A stretch of DNA of 64,000 nucleotides from Aplysia californica (Eukaryota > Mollusca > Gastropoda > Aplysiida > Aplysiidae). The notes beneath the pieces were generated by a model. That model was not told the origin of the DNA. It ran no database searches and saw nothing but the letters and a program-made list of their open reading frames with translations. The first letter of the stretch is position 1. Each line of letters begins with the position of its first letter. The stretch lies in contig NW_004798101.1 in the NCBI RefSeq assembly GCF_000002075.1, positions 8,694-72,693 on the forward strand. Reading direction: 5' to 3'. Positions 1 through 11,339 of the stretch are shown here, piece after piece. Position numbers and translations under genes: made by a program.

Positions 1-181
1 TTCCCTTTCACCGTGACCATACATATAAATGATGTCTAGTATTATTGAAGATTTAGTTTCGCTTTCCAAGCTAACCGGTATCCTAATCGTTCTGTTTAGT
101 TTTATCACTGAGCTCGATGGCAGTATAGATTTACCAGAGCATAATTTATAAACTATAAATATAATGTCATAGTATAATTAG

Positions 182-182
<1 letters not shown>

Positions 183-222
<40 letters not shown>
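183..222. repeat. (CA)n microsatellite
   Basis: About twenty CA units in a row, followed by a degenerate CA-rich tail to about 245. Confidence 0.95.
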
Positions 223-224
<2 letters not shown>

Positions 225-308
225 CAAACACGCACAATCACACAGACACCCCGATATCCTTAGGCCCTACAGTCATCACGATACATGGGGGGCGGGGGGG
301 GGCACAAG

Positions 309-400
309 AGGGAGAGACAGAAAGACAGACAGACAGACAGAGATAGAGAGAGAAAGAGAGAGAGAGAGAGAAAGAGAAAGAGAGAGAGAGAGAGAAGAGA
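309..400. repeat. GA-rich simple repeat
   Basis: A GACA/GAGA tract adjoining the tRNA-like SINE head at 401-482. In SINE orientation it is the pyrimidine-rich tail that follows the tRNA-like part. Confidence 0.85.
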
Positions 401-482
401 GGCCCTAGGTGGGATTTGAACCCACGACCTTAGGGTTGCCAGTTCAAAAGCATAGGCCCTAACATCCAACCACTTCAATGGA
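401..482 (-). mobile_element. tRNA-derived SINE head
   Basis: The minus strand has a tRNA-like order: box A-like AGTGGTTGGATGTTAGG, then box B-like GGTCGTGGGTTCAAATCCC, closing with CACCTAGGGCC. The following (TC)n tract and the absence of a clean 7-bp acceptor stem favour a SINE over a functional tRNA gene. Confidence 0.6.
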
Positions 483-1263
483 AGAGACGGGGGAACGTGG
501 AAAGGAAGGGGGAGGGGGAGGGGGGGTCTAAGAGGAAAGGGCGGAGTAATAAGGGACTAGAAATGTTGTTCTTGCAGATGTGGACTGAGAGCAGAATTCA
601 CCTTACAACGGCCATCTTGGTTGCTCAACCAGTTGGCTACTGTGGTAAAATTTTCTCAAAAGAAATGGTAGAGCCGGTTGGAATTTTATACTTATTCAAT
701 TAAAAAACCGTCGCCGCATACATTGAAATAATAATACATATATTGATCGTGAGAGAGCCCACTGAGCAGACTTTTTGTAATTTCAAAATAACCCAAGGAG
801 ACTATTTAGTACATACAGTATTATGTTTCAAGTACCATCAAAGAAATTAATGGAGAAAAATCGGGAAAGATTAGAAGTAAAAGGAGGATCACTAGAGGAC
901 AAAGACAAAGATAATTGAGTATAAAATTAACAATCAAATTTTAAAAGATACGACATGTTAAATACACCCATTCAACATATAGGCCTACAGTGTCCATGGG
1001 GAAAGGTATGAAGACTTCTCAAGCAACTAAAATTAAAAAATATATCCTGTTTGGTGACTTAGATCTAGGTGATCCACACCATTATTCCAGCACGATACCT
1101 TTTAAGTCAACAATAATCCCGCGAAAAGAATGTGTAACACCATGAAAGGTCAACAAAAAGCACTAATCGCTTTAAAAAGAATCATTTTATTGCATGTATT
1201 TAACTTTTATTGTGTACAGACAATGCATTATATCACAATCACAAACAGAAACCTAGACAAAAA

Positions 1264-1347
1264 CCAAAAACCTGTTTCAAAATCTTTTATTTTCTGCGCA
1301 TCACCCCAAAAACCTGTTTCAAAATCTTTTATTTTCTGCGCATCACC
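1264..1347. repeat. Perfect 42-bp tandem duplication
   Basis: Two identical 42-base copies sit head to tail, each starting CCAAAAACCTGTTTCAAAAT and ending in TTTCTGCGCATCACC. Identity suggests a recent duplication. Confidence 0.95.
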
Positions 1348-1432
1348 ATTCTACTATATAAACGTGGCAATCAAACTTTTTTTTTAATAAGCAGGGAAGG
1401 AAATCATACATAGGCAAGAGACCTGCAAAGCC

Positions 1433-1438
1433 TTTATT
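1433..1438 (-). promoter_or_regulatory. Candidate distal poly(A) signal AATAAA
   Basis: The sense strand reads AATAATAAAGG here, followed within about 60 bases by a T-rich run. It is the farthest candidate 3' end for the BLTP1 transcript in this window. It could equally be a chance hexamer in AT-rich DNA. Confidence 0.2.
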
Positions 1439-1747
1439 ATTCGACAATTCTGGAATGGGAAATGTAGTGAGGTGCAAGCCACATGCAGGAATGTTAAAAC
1501 ACTGTATGTGATACACCGCCTGGGGAGAAGTTTGTTATGTTCTATGGGAGACATACAAGTACAAAGTACAAGTTATTCATTAAAAAGTAATCACTAAACC
1601 CATCACAATAGATTCGCACAACCATGAAATACTGCAAATGAAAGATGAAAAGCAAGACAACAAAAATAAAAACTAAACCCAAGTTCAAGCTGTGTACATA
1701 AACCAAAGCATTCTTATTAGCAAATTCCAACTCACAAAGCAGAGGGC

Positions 1748-1996
1748 TTAACCCTATCCGTACGCCCTGGGGTCATTTTGTACCCCCAGGGTTGTATTCT
1801 TCACATTTTAGAATACTTCTAGTGAGAACATTCTCTTTGAAACTTTCAGTATTTCTCAAAAATTCATTTTGACAGACTGCTATGCAAAGAATACAGATAG
1901 GATTAACGAGTAAATTTCCTCTTTGGAAAGTGGAGGCACAGAATTCCCCACGTCATATGAATACGATAGTAAAACAAGACGTACGGATAGGGTTAA
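1748..1996. mobile_element. TTAA-flanked MITE (piggyBac-type), family 1
   Basis: The element is 249 bp including its TTAA ends and carries perfect inverted termini: TTAACCCTATCCGTACG on the left and its exact complement on the right. A TTAA target site with short termini is typical of non-autonomous piggyBac-type elements. It has no coding capacity. Confidence 0.85.
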
Positions 1997-2100
1997 CAAG
2001 CACAAAAAGTGCCGCACTGGCCAGGTGTGTCAAACAGAAAATGTTGTAGACTATCACGACCTTATAACAATAGTCATATGAGCTTTTGACAAAGGATACC

Positions 2101-2185
2101 TAGAGGGCTCTCGTGGTCTAGAAGTACGGTGTTTGTCTTTCATTCAATAGGTCCTGGGTTTGAAACCTGACAGCACCGAAAAATG
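2101..2185 (+). mobile_element. tRNA-derived SINE head
   Basis: The plus strand reads box A-like TCGTGGTCTAGAAGTACGG, then box B-like TGGGTTTGAAACC. Acceptor-stem pairing is poor, so it is read as a SINE relic. The pyrimidine-rich stretch to about 2350 may be its body or unrelated. Confidence 0.5.
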
Positions 2186-5100
2186 TTCTTTATAATTTCT
2201 CCTTTCGCCCCCTCCTCTAATCATATTCTGGCATCTGCTTTCATTGTATCTCCACTTTCTGCCTCCCCTCCTTCCCCCGTCCTCTGGGCTCCTGAATCTT
2301 TCTACTGCTACTCCTAGCTCCTTCTTTCTGCCGTCTTTCACCCCTGACCTAACCTTAAAGGATAAGGATGAAAAATGATGCAAACGTTAAGATCCCGTGG
2401 TGGTCCTAAAATCGTTAAGAGTAGTCTGAGTAGGCTTCAACCGCCACCTGTGCAAAATTCAAACTTCCTACCACACTGAAAACATTTAACGTGTCCCCCG
2501 CACTCACCTGACCTTATGTAGTTGCGAATGCCATTTAACACCAAAACAAAAGGATATTCAAGACAAAATTCAGCCTTGAGTTTTATATTTATACACCGAG
2601 GCAAAACCTAAAGAGCTGTCATTTGAAATAACTTCATTCCCAGAGCAGTCATTTCAAAATCAAAGCTTAGGAAAGGTACTCCCTTTCAAACTCAAACAAC
2701 CCAAACCTGAGATAGAATAGTCTACATAAACAGAAAAAGTGAGAAGCCTGCTAAAGACATCATAAAGGTGATGCACAAAACCTGACACTTCAAAGTTAAC
2801 ATTTATACCCTGATAGTGATTATATTCAATATCCAATACTGAAATAAACTGTTTAAACAGAATTTCAAATGACATCAAGGCACCTAAGTTGTCACTATAC
2901 TGACAATGTCCTATGTCATAGATATATTGACAATGTCATGTCAAGCACATGTCTTTTTAGAAGCATCACGGGCACTGCACACTATGAAAGAATAATTCAG
3001 AAATCCTGCCTGTTACCTTGCACGGATAGATGACAGGCATTTGATTTCTTTTCAGAAGTAAGCTCTGATGAGCGAAGTTATCCATAAGTTTTAAGCAATA
3101 CCCCCCCCCCCCCACCCCAATTATACTGTTCCAGTATTGTTAATGGATACATCAAACAATATGCCAATCATTTCTATCCCCGAGACAACATGCACTATAG
3201 CAGATCAAACAACAGCAATAACATTAGAATACGTCTCGCTACTTTTAACAAAACTAACTTACTCCGTAGATTGAGGTGCCTTTTACAGACATTCATTTTG
3301 TTCATAAAAAGGGATAACATCCCTCTTTTTGTTCATTTTTCTTTTGTTAACATTTTATAATCAAATATCATTATCAGTCCAACAGCACTCAAATAAACAC
3401 CACAAACACTATCATAAGTCAAGTCTATATGTACACTGTTTCAATTAAACTGAAAAGTCTAACTAGATCTACATTATAATTTGACATGTCCGTACATATA
3501 TGTGGATCAGAATATTCTATGCCTATTCCTAGAAAAGCACATGAGTAACTTTTTTTAAAACCCGCAAAATCTGATTAATCGGCAAAGTGTCAAGGTACAA
3601 AGATTTAAGATTGCTCAACATTTCCTTTTTACATTAGTACACACATCAGCTGTTGGGATTCACTCATTCATATCAGCTGTTAGCAATTAAGTCATAACGT
3701 TACATATTTATTCATTTACATGTACTCCCAGTAGCAATTGTACACAATCTAGCTTGGACTAATATGACAACGACAATGACAATCTTTATTCATCTCGCAT
3801 ATATTGTTTTCAACTGAAAAAAGGACAGTACATTTGCATGGTACACATATCTTGTGATAACACGACTAAAATTAAATATGACAAAAGCAAAAACATACTG
3901 AGCAAATGAACAGAATACCGAGGGAAATCACAACATAGTGTGAAGGCAGTGTGTACAGCAAATGAGTCACAAACAACAGGAATATTGTTAAAGCTCCTTA
4001 CCAAGCATCAAGAATAAATATAGATCTATCTAAACAAAACAAAACAAAAACAAAAATAAAAACAAAAGGAAGAGAAAGAAAAGAAAAGAATAAAAAGAAA
4101 AGAAAAGAAAAGAAAGAAAGAAAATTTGTGATGAAAACAGAATCTGTAGTTTTAGGCTGCCAAATAGCAGTAGGGAAACATTGTTCCTAGAATACAACAT
4201 ATCTTCTTAACCCATTTTCGATATCGCAAGAAAAACAAGTAGTAGCTCTTTTTGACTTTGCTCCACAGGGTGAGTTACTCCTTTTTCTTGTGACAGCGAC
4301 AAATACACTCTTCCTTTCAGGATGTGAAACTCCCAGCCTTGACTTACCATTCACCACATGCTCATTAACAAATGTGACGGCATGACACTTACAACAAAAG
4401 AAGTGTCAGCCAAAGGAGTTTCTATTTTGTGAGCTTTAAACTTACATAGGATTTCCATTGTAATTCACAATTCTACACCCACCCAACTGCTGGGAGTCAA
4501 AAAGTGAGGAAAGCACACTCATTAAAGATTTTTAGAATTCATAATCTCCTATGACATACAATAAAACATTCCTTTATGATTAGTAAAGTGAGACTAAGTG
4601 GAGCACAAGGATCAGTTAACCAGTCAGAAGGATTTCACCACACACAGATTAAGAGGAATAGAGATAATGAAGAAAATGATAAGCAGGAGGCCACACCAGA
4701 TTGAACATCAACAATTCACATTGAAAGTTTATTCCCTGTAATTGTAATGTGCTGGGGGGTGGGGGGTTCTGCCATAAGACAGGAAAGAAAAAAAATTGAC
4801 CTGATAAGACAATGACACAACATGATAAAAATAGCACACCCAAAGCAGTCAGAAGAGCTTCTCCGTTGCTCATATGACATAACTCAAGGCTTTTTTCTGC
4901 GGTCTCTTAACATTTTCTTATGACGTATCATCCCATGAGAGACCTGATAGCTCACAAACAAAAATCAATACCATTTACAAGATCTTTTATACAATATTGT
5001 ATAAGTGTCAGACAAGAGTGTGTGTGATAATGTACAATACAATGAAAATAAATACATTTATATTAACACACATAGAGATTCTCATAAACTCCACAAAGAA

Positions 5101-8100
5101 TAAGTTATTGAGCTTTCTCTAGAAACAAACAAAAAATTAGATAAAATAACACAGATCAGAAAGTGAAAGAGCAAAAGTTCCCATCTCTGCAGCAACCTTC
5201 AATGTGATCAGCCCAATACCAGCAATGAGCATACAAAGATGAGGCATTATCAAGAGATATAATGCTGGAGGATCCCTCACCCTTAGTGGTGAGCTTTTCT
5301 TCCATTATGCAACCAAAAACATCTGTCCCTTAATTTTCTACACACTTAAAACTTCTGCCTTGATACAATGGAAATCTATATTTGGGCTTGGAAAGAAAAG
5401 AGCAAAGCAGGGCCAACATCTCACAGAAACACAACTGAAACAAAACAACCAAAATTTTGTTCGACACATTGTTCAACCATTCCTCACCAATTCATTATTT
5501 TGATGAACAGACCATGACTAACATGTCAACGTACGAGAGCTGTGAAAAAAATATGCAAGACAAAGAAAGAAATGAAAGAGGGAAGAACATAAAAATATTA
5601 GATGACAATGTTACTCGTGACAGGGACAACTTCGTTACTGACCGTTTCCTTTATATGGCACTCATCCGAAAGAACATATAATATTCAAAATGACATTTTT
5701 AAAAAAACTTTAGTAGCCTAAATCAGCAAGGTGAAAGTCATGGAAAGAGTAGAGGACTTCTAGGTTAACAGATAACCTCTCACATTTTATTACTAGACAG
5801 TTCATGAACAACCATAATCATCCTCGTATTGCACATGCAATTTTGTTTTTTTAGTCAGCATTTGATAATCATAACTGATCAAAATTTCAATATAATTTGC
5901 ATTAAATATACAATGGGATCCATTTTCCACAATGGTGATGTCACCAGTAAGCAAAAGTAATAATCTAAAACGACTTTGAACGGCTTAGATTGGCTAGTTT
6001 TGAGCATGTGTGTTGACCTTCAGTGAGCACTTTACGTGAAACACTCAAGCTTACCCCTCCTTCAGATCGGGAAACCAATAATATGCGCTGTCGAAAATGC
6101 CAGTACCAAGTGGGTCTGAGGCTATACTCACAGCATATCAACAGGTTTTCACTTTGCCAAAATTATGGAATTGGCAACAGCCAAATATGACAACAGTAAA
6201 TTGATAGAAAAAAATGATTTTCCATAATATAATTATCCAAACAATCTACCAGTCTTTCAAGTGTACAAATTAACACCTCTGTCTTTTCAGTTTACTCAGC
6301 AAAACGGACAAAAGCTCTCCACAAAATACAATTGTGTTCAGTTGAGAACAAAAACAAACTAAACAAACAAGTGCTGAAGCGTCCCTTTGACTCAGGGCAG
6401 GAAAAGGCAATATCACTCTACCAACTATATAGAACAAACTCATAACATGGAATTGACCAAAACGTTAATGCTTCTAGAAAAAAAAAATTACTTTAATCAA
6501 AGAAAAAGTATAAATTTTATAAAGACATGATGTCGTCACAACAACTTGAAAATATATATATATATGTATATCACAGCTTTTCCCAATGCTATCATAAAAA
6601 TTGTTTTAATCGCCTTCTTCTGTCAGGTTTAAACCACATTCTACAAAATATGTCTGGCCCACAAAAAATACTGACTGGCACAAGCACAAACCCTGTAACT
6701 TGAAAAAGTGGATTTAATAAAGGAACATATAAAAACTCATACCACTATCCCCCTTAAAAAAATTTTTTTATTATCAGTTAACAAGACTAAAGAAGCTGTA
6801 ATCATAGGACACTTTAAAACATATGTACAGGTTCTATAAGACCACATCAAAGTGATTTAGACAGGACCATCACACCACTAGCCGGTGCCGGCTTTATTGG
6901 TAAATGGATAAATCTAAGACATGGACACTTTCTTGTACATGAAGAACCTCACTGTAATTTTTTAACCAACACTGGAATTCACTATGAAGTATTATCACAC
7001 TCCAGTCTCTAAAAAAAAACAATGGCACGATGATCAATCAGAAGTAACAGTCTGTATATTGCTGGGGTGCAACGAGCAAAACAGTGTTCAAATCAATCTT
7101 ACTTCCTACAACACAACAATCTTTTGCACCATGACCCATTCTGTGCAATCCATCTGCTTCACTTTCAATCCACACATAATTTGTATCCCTGTTTCTAAAG
7201 GCATACAAAGAATGTGACCACAAATCACACGGCACAGGATAATATTGCACTGACAAAAGGTGATGTAAAATAGTTGCATTCTTTTGTCAAATACGGATTC
7301 CCTGATCAAACATCTCCCCTGTGACAGCAACCAGCCTTTTTTTTTTTTTAAATCAAGAGAGAAAATAAAGTAAACAACATACTGAAAAGGATTCCTTTTT
7401 ACAACTTCCCTCTTCTATAACAATTTCAAGACTGATCTTTCAAGCAGAGATGATTTTTTTTTTACACTATACATTCTACAAATGTCACAAACACTTAGAA
7501 CACTCATAAAAGTTCTTGGAATGTCAACATATTTTCTCAGTCTTTCACAGGAGAACTTCCTATTTAAACACTTTTTATAGTTCTTGGCTAGCCACCCCTT
7601 TCCATCCTGCTTCTGATATGGAAGATTTTCACATGACATTTAGAAACACAGCTACTTGTAGCCATTTCCTATATTTAAAGTATATTTATACATCAAAATG
7701 ATTCAAAGAAGCTGTCAAACTTCTATGGTAGACCACATTGTAAAGATATGCTTAATTTAAAAAATCTCACAAAGTACTAATAGCATCTGCACAAGAATAC
7801 ATCATGTATTTAAAAAGAAATCGCAAAGTATTTTTGAAATCTGCCTAAGAGACACGGAACACAGAAAATTCATTATCCGCAATAATCCCCACGGTTAGGA
7901 CATAAACAATATAACAAATACAATTTGGCAAGGGTGGATCTCAAATGAAAATGTGAAGTAATGTAAAATGAGAAAAGCTATTAGATGGGTGGTTATTGAG
8001 TCCGATACATTTAACACTGGACCAAGAACAGGGTGCTAGAAAGAGTCATGGTAAGTTTAAGCTGAAAATTTGTCGATGTGTAGTTTCATATGAAAGAACA

Positions 8101-9613
8101 AAAGGACTTTTACCATCTGTATATATATCTTTGTGCAATCGATTATACAATTAACTTCCTCAAAGTGGGAAGAAAGCTGTCTCTTCTTTTCTTTTTTACA
8201 ATCTTTACTTCTCAAATAACAGGAAGGTGATGCCTCAAATCTACATTAAAACAGTATAATGGAAACATTAGAACAATAAAATGCTTATCTGAACATCATA
8301 CTTCAATGTTAAGACATACTATATAATGGAAAAAAAAAAAAGTAACTAGCTCAGAAAAAGGAAACACTTTTTTTTCTCTCAGTAATAAAAACACATGACA
8401 AACATGAACATGTCGCATGTGTGTGTGCACTTTCATGGACATCAAGCAGAAAGGATCATTCAATCTTTTTGTTGTTTATTCATCTTGTCTTTGTTAGTGT
8501 TTTAACTAGAAAGAGGCTGGTCATTTCAAAGGTTGAGCACTAGCTCAGGACACATGATGGGGGAGAATCTTAAAGCAAGCATTGGGAAAACTTTTACCTA
8601 ACTTAGGTATAGATCTAGCAGTTGATGTTATCATTGACTACATAACAATTACTCGAGCAAAACATTCAATAACATTAGAAAAAACAGCTAGTAATACATG
8701 GGGAACACTTATCGATTGTATTCAGTCACCCGTTGACTAAACAAGATGTATTTGTTGATTTGAAACAGCTGTCATAATAATCATGTGCGTATTATGCCTA
8801 GGTATACATAACAAAAGGATAAAAAGCAAATCTATTGTTAAAAAAAAGACAGCAAAAGCCAAGTAATAATAGGATGTCAAGGGAAAATGTGAAACACAGC
8901 ACAAGATGGAAGGACAGAAAAAGGAGGAATATTGAAGGTTTATTTCAGAAATGTAACTTCATAACATAGTCTGTTTTCTTTTGTTCAAAGAAGTAACTCA
9001 TTGGTCACAGGCAGATCGCCCACCCAAATCTTCTTACATTTTTAAGGAGAAGACAAAAATGAATTATGTAATTGCAAAGCCCCCAATGTCTTCATCGAAC
9101 AAGCTTGGAGCTATTCCTATATGAATATATAGGTGCAATTTCTTTGCTATGATAATAAAGCAATGCACAATATAATTAAACATCTAAAAACAACTGAAGA
9201 ACAGAAAATCGTTTGTCTAAACAGATAATCTGAGTAAGTGGGTGAGTGATATGCAAGACACTACACTGTCACGTCAGGCAGTGATCCTCTATAAAATGCA
9301 AGTCAATTAGGATGGGGTAATCATTTTGAAACTGGCCAGAAATATTCACAACAATAAAAAGACAGAAGTTTCGTTGCTATTCTAAGGGCAAAAAGTTGAT
9401 CAACATGTGAACACAAGAAAGCATCGACAGTCTACAATAATGAGAAATGAGTCTGTGTCATGAAGTTCAGTCTGCCTGTGAAGATTCTGTACAATGTATG
9501 TTCCATCGAACATAAGATCAAAAGGGCAAATATCTTTAACTTCTCATAATTCACTAAAAAAGAATGTTTCTTAAGCTATAAAAAGAAGAAAATATACAGA
9601 TAAAAATGAGGCT
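2186..9613. other. Gene-free AT-rich stretch
   Basis: No ORF here resembles a known protein on either strand; the longest are under 90 codons and lack splice-supported continuations. The plus strand is visibly A-rich, as in the BLTP1 introns. It holds a C-run near 3104-3116 and an A/G-rich AAAGA tract at about 4030-4125. It may be distal 3' UTR or intergenic. Confidence 0.6.
8939..8944 (-). promoter_or_regulatory. Candidate proximal poly(A) signal AATAAA
   Basis: This is the first AATAAA I noticed on the sense strand downstream of the stop codon. It would give a 3' UTR of about 2.1 kb. Not verifiable by eye. Confidence 0.2.
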
Positions 9614-9916
9614 TTAATTTTTTTTCTCCGAAGGGGGTAAACCCACTACGCCGAGGCCCTTTTCTTGGTGCTAAATCTAAAAATGACAAAAACGTCATTA
9701 AATGGGTCATTAAATCGAAACTAACAAACCTATTTTGATAGTTCTTCATCTAATGAATGAACTTACGGTAAAAGAAACCTGTTTTCGGCAATTGCTGAAA
9801 AGTAATTTGATGTCGAAGTCGTAAAGGAATGTGCCTGAGCTGTTGTCAGTGGCTCACCAGCAGAGTGGTTCCGACAGCAAGCCGCTGGGAACGGTGTGCC
9901 GGAGATAAAGAGTTAA
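9614..9916 (+). mobile_element. TTAA-flanked MITE, family 2, copy 1
   Basis: A 303-bp element bounded by TTAA. Its left end TTAATTTTTTTTCTCCGAAG and the complement of its right end, TTAACTCTTTATCTCCGG, form imperfect inverted termini. The body matches the copies at 20986 and 59362, sharing for example TATTTTGATAGTTCTTC. Confidence 0.85.
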
Positions 9917-9999
9917 CTCATAAAACAAATCATAACTTAATGGCTGACAATGTTACTTCTAGTACAGATAGTCTCTTAAGTCCCAATAAACAAGTAAAT

Positions 10000-11083
10000 G
10001 TATTATTTTTGACAATTCTCATATCACTTTCACAATTTTGCACAGGTGGAACCGAGACCAAATTGGTACAGGTCAAATAGGCTCTTTTGTAAGAAAAAAA
10101 AAATGCACATTTAACTTGACAGAAACTATTCCTTGCACATTAAAAGAGAGTAGTGTACCTGCACCTACATCCCTTCTGCATCCACCAGGGCTACATAAAA
10201 GCTATGGTGGAACACATAATCTTCGTCTCATTCTGTTTTTCGCGTGCCCATCAGCAGACTTTATGCTTACATATTAACAACTGGCCAGAAAAAAGGAGCC
10301 CTGCTCATAATAATATAAGACAGGTATAAATTAACCAGTTGTAAAAAAGGATTTGCACAGAACATGACATATATAGGCATACCACACACAATATAAGAGT
10401 TATAATCATCAAGTCATCAGCAGATTTCACTTAACAGAGATGGACCTGTTCCCCATCCCTTTTCATGGATTTTCCAACAAGATCTAAGCTGCAATCCAGA
10501 AATAGCCAGACATCAGCAATCCCCCCCCCCCCCCTTTCCATGTCCAGGCCAACTCTTGTTAACAGTTAATTGAATCATCAAGAAGGACACTGTTCTCCCA
10601 TTCCCTTATGCATTACCCTTTGAGGGCTCCTGAGCCTTTCAGGACCTACACAAGCATATGCTTCGACCTCGCTTTGGTCAACTGATCCATTTACACCACT
10701 GCATACTGAGAAATGCACTAAATGCAAAAACGAGTAACGGTCATGTGTGCCCAGATGTGTGCTCAAGTTAGCATTTCTTGGAGTTAGACTCGGCACTTGA
10801 ATCAATTTTTTTCACAGCCAGACCGACCTCCAGAGTCATTATTTCAATCATCCATGTCATCATTTCTCAGACAGACCCATCTCTCAGGCCATCATTTCTC
10901 AGACAGACCCATCTCTCGGGCCATCATTTCTCAGACAGACCCATCTCTCGGGCCATCATTTCTCAGACAGACCCATCTCTCAGGCCATCATTTCTCAGAC
11001 AGACCCATCTCTCGGGCCATCATTTCTCAGACAGACCCATCTCTCGGGCCATCATTTCTCAAAAAGACCCATCTCCCAACTGA
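10000..11083 (-). other. BLTP1: Proximal 3' untranslated region of BLTP1 (end not resolved)
   Basis: Sequence immediately downstream of the stop must be untranslated. No AATAAA on the sense strand was noticed between 10000 and 11083, so the transcript probably runs further left. The first plausible sense-strand AATAAA sites are at 8939-8944 and 8475-8480; others occur at 4728-4733 and 1433-1438. Which is used cannot be told from sequence. Confidence 0.55.
10858..11083. repeat. 32-bp tandem array next to the BLTP1 stop codon
   Basis: Six clear units start at 10858, 10890, 10922, 10954, 10986 and 11018; a seventh at 11050 is diverged and a decayed eighth runs over the stop codon at about 11082. 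Each unit reads CATCATTTCTCAGACAGACC and then CATCTCTCGGGC, with a G/A change in the last four bases. Period 32 is not a multiple of three, so the plus-strand ORFs across it are by-products. Confidence 0.95.
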
Positions 11084-11339
11084 TCATTTCTCTGTAACAG
11101 GCCGATCTCCTGTTCCTGTTTCCTGATCCAGAGACTCATCAAGAAGCACGCTGCTCTGCTGGTCCCGAAGCATGGTGATCAGTTTGTCCACCAATACAGA
11201 CAGCACCTTGTCCAGGGGGTCCATGAAGCCGCGCTGTACCCACTTGGGGATGGTGACCCGGGCGTGAGAGAAGCCCAGCTTCTGCAGGACGTAGTCCGCA
11301 CCTACAGGGTCGATCTGTGTGCTGGCCCAGTGGATCAAC
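11084..11339 (-). CDS. BLTP1: BLTP1 exon 51, terminal coding exon with TGA stop
   Basis: The last 85 residues: LIHWASTQIDPVGADYVLQK, LGFSHARVTIPKWVQRGFMD and PLDKVLSVLVDKL, then an unconserved tail ending DRPVTEK. The stop codon TGA is at 11084-11086. The acceptor is TCTCGTAG|GTTG. The IPKW..RG.MDPLDKVL block is the family's C-terminal signature. A 32-bp tandem array begins directly after the stop. Confidence 0.97.

Noticed and set aside
401-482. Functional tRNA gene
   Set aside because: Box A and box B-like motifs are present but no convincing acceptor stem or anticodon arm was found, and a simple-repeat tail follows; the same holds for 2101, 25678 and 37790.
10858-11083. Direct repeats that could be mistaken for a CRISPR array
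   Set aside because: The units are contiguous with no unique spacers, and the host is clearly eukaryotic.
10778-11126. Two plus-strand ORFs with repeating RQTHLSGHHFSDRPISRAII-type peptides
   Set aside because: They are translations of the 32-bp tandem array in different frames; the period is not a multiple of three and the region is antisense 3' UTR.
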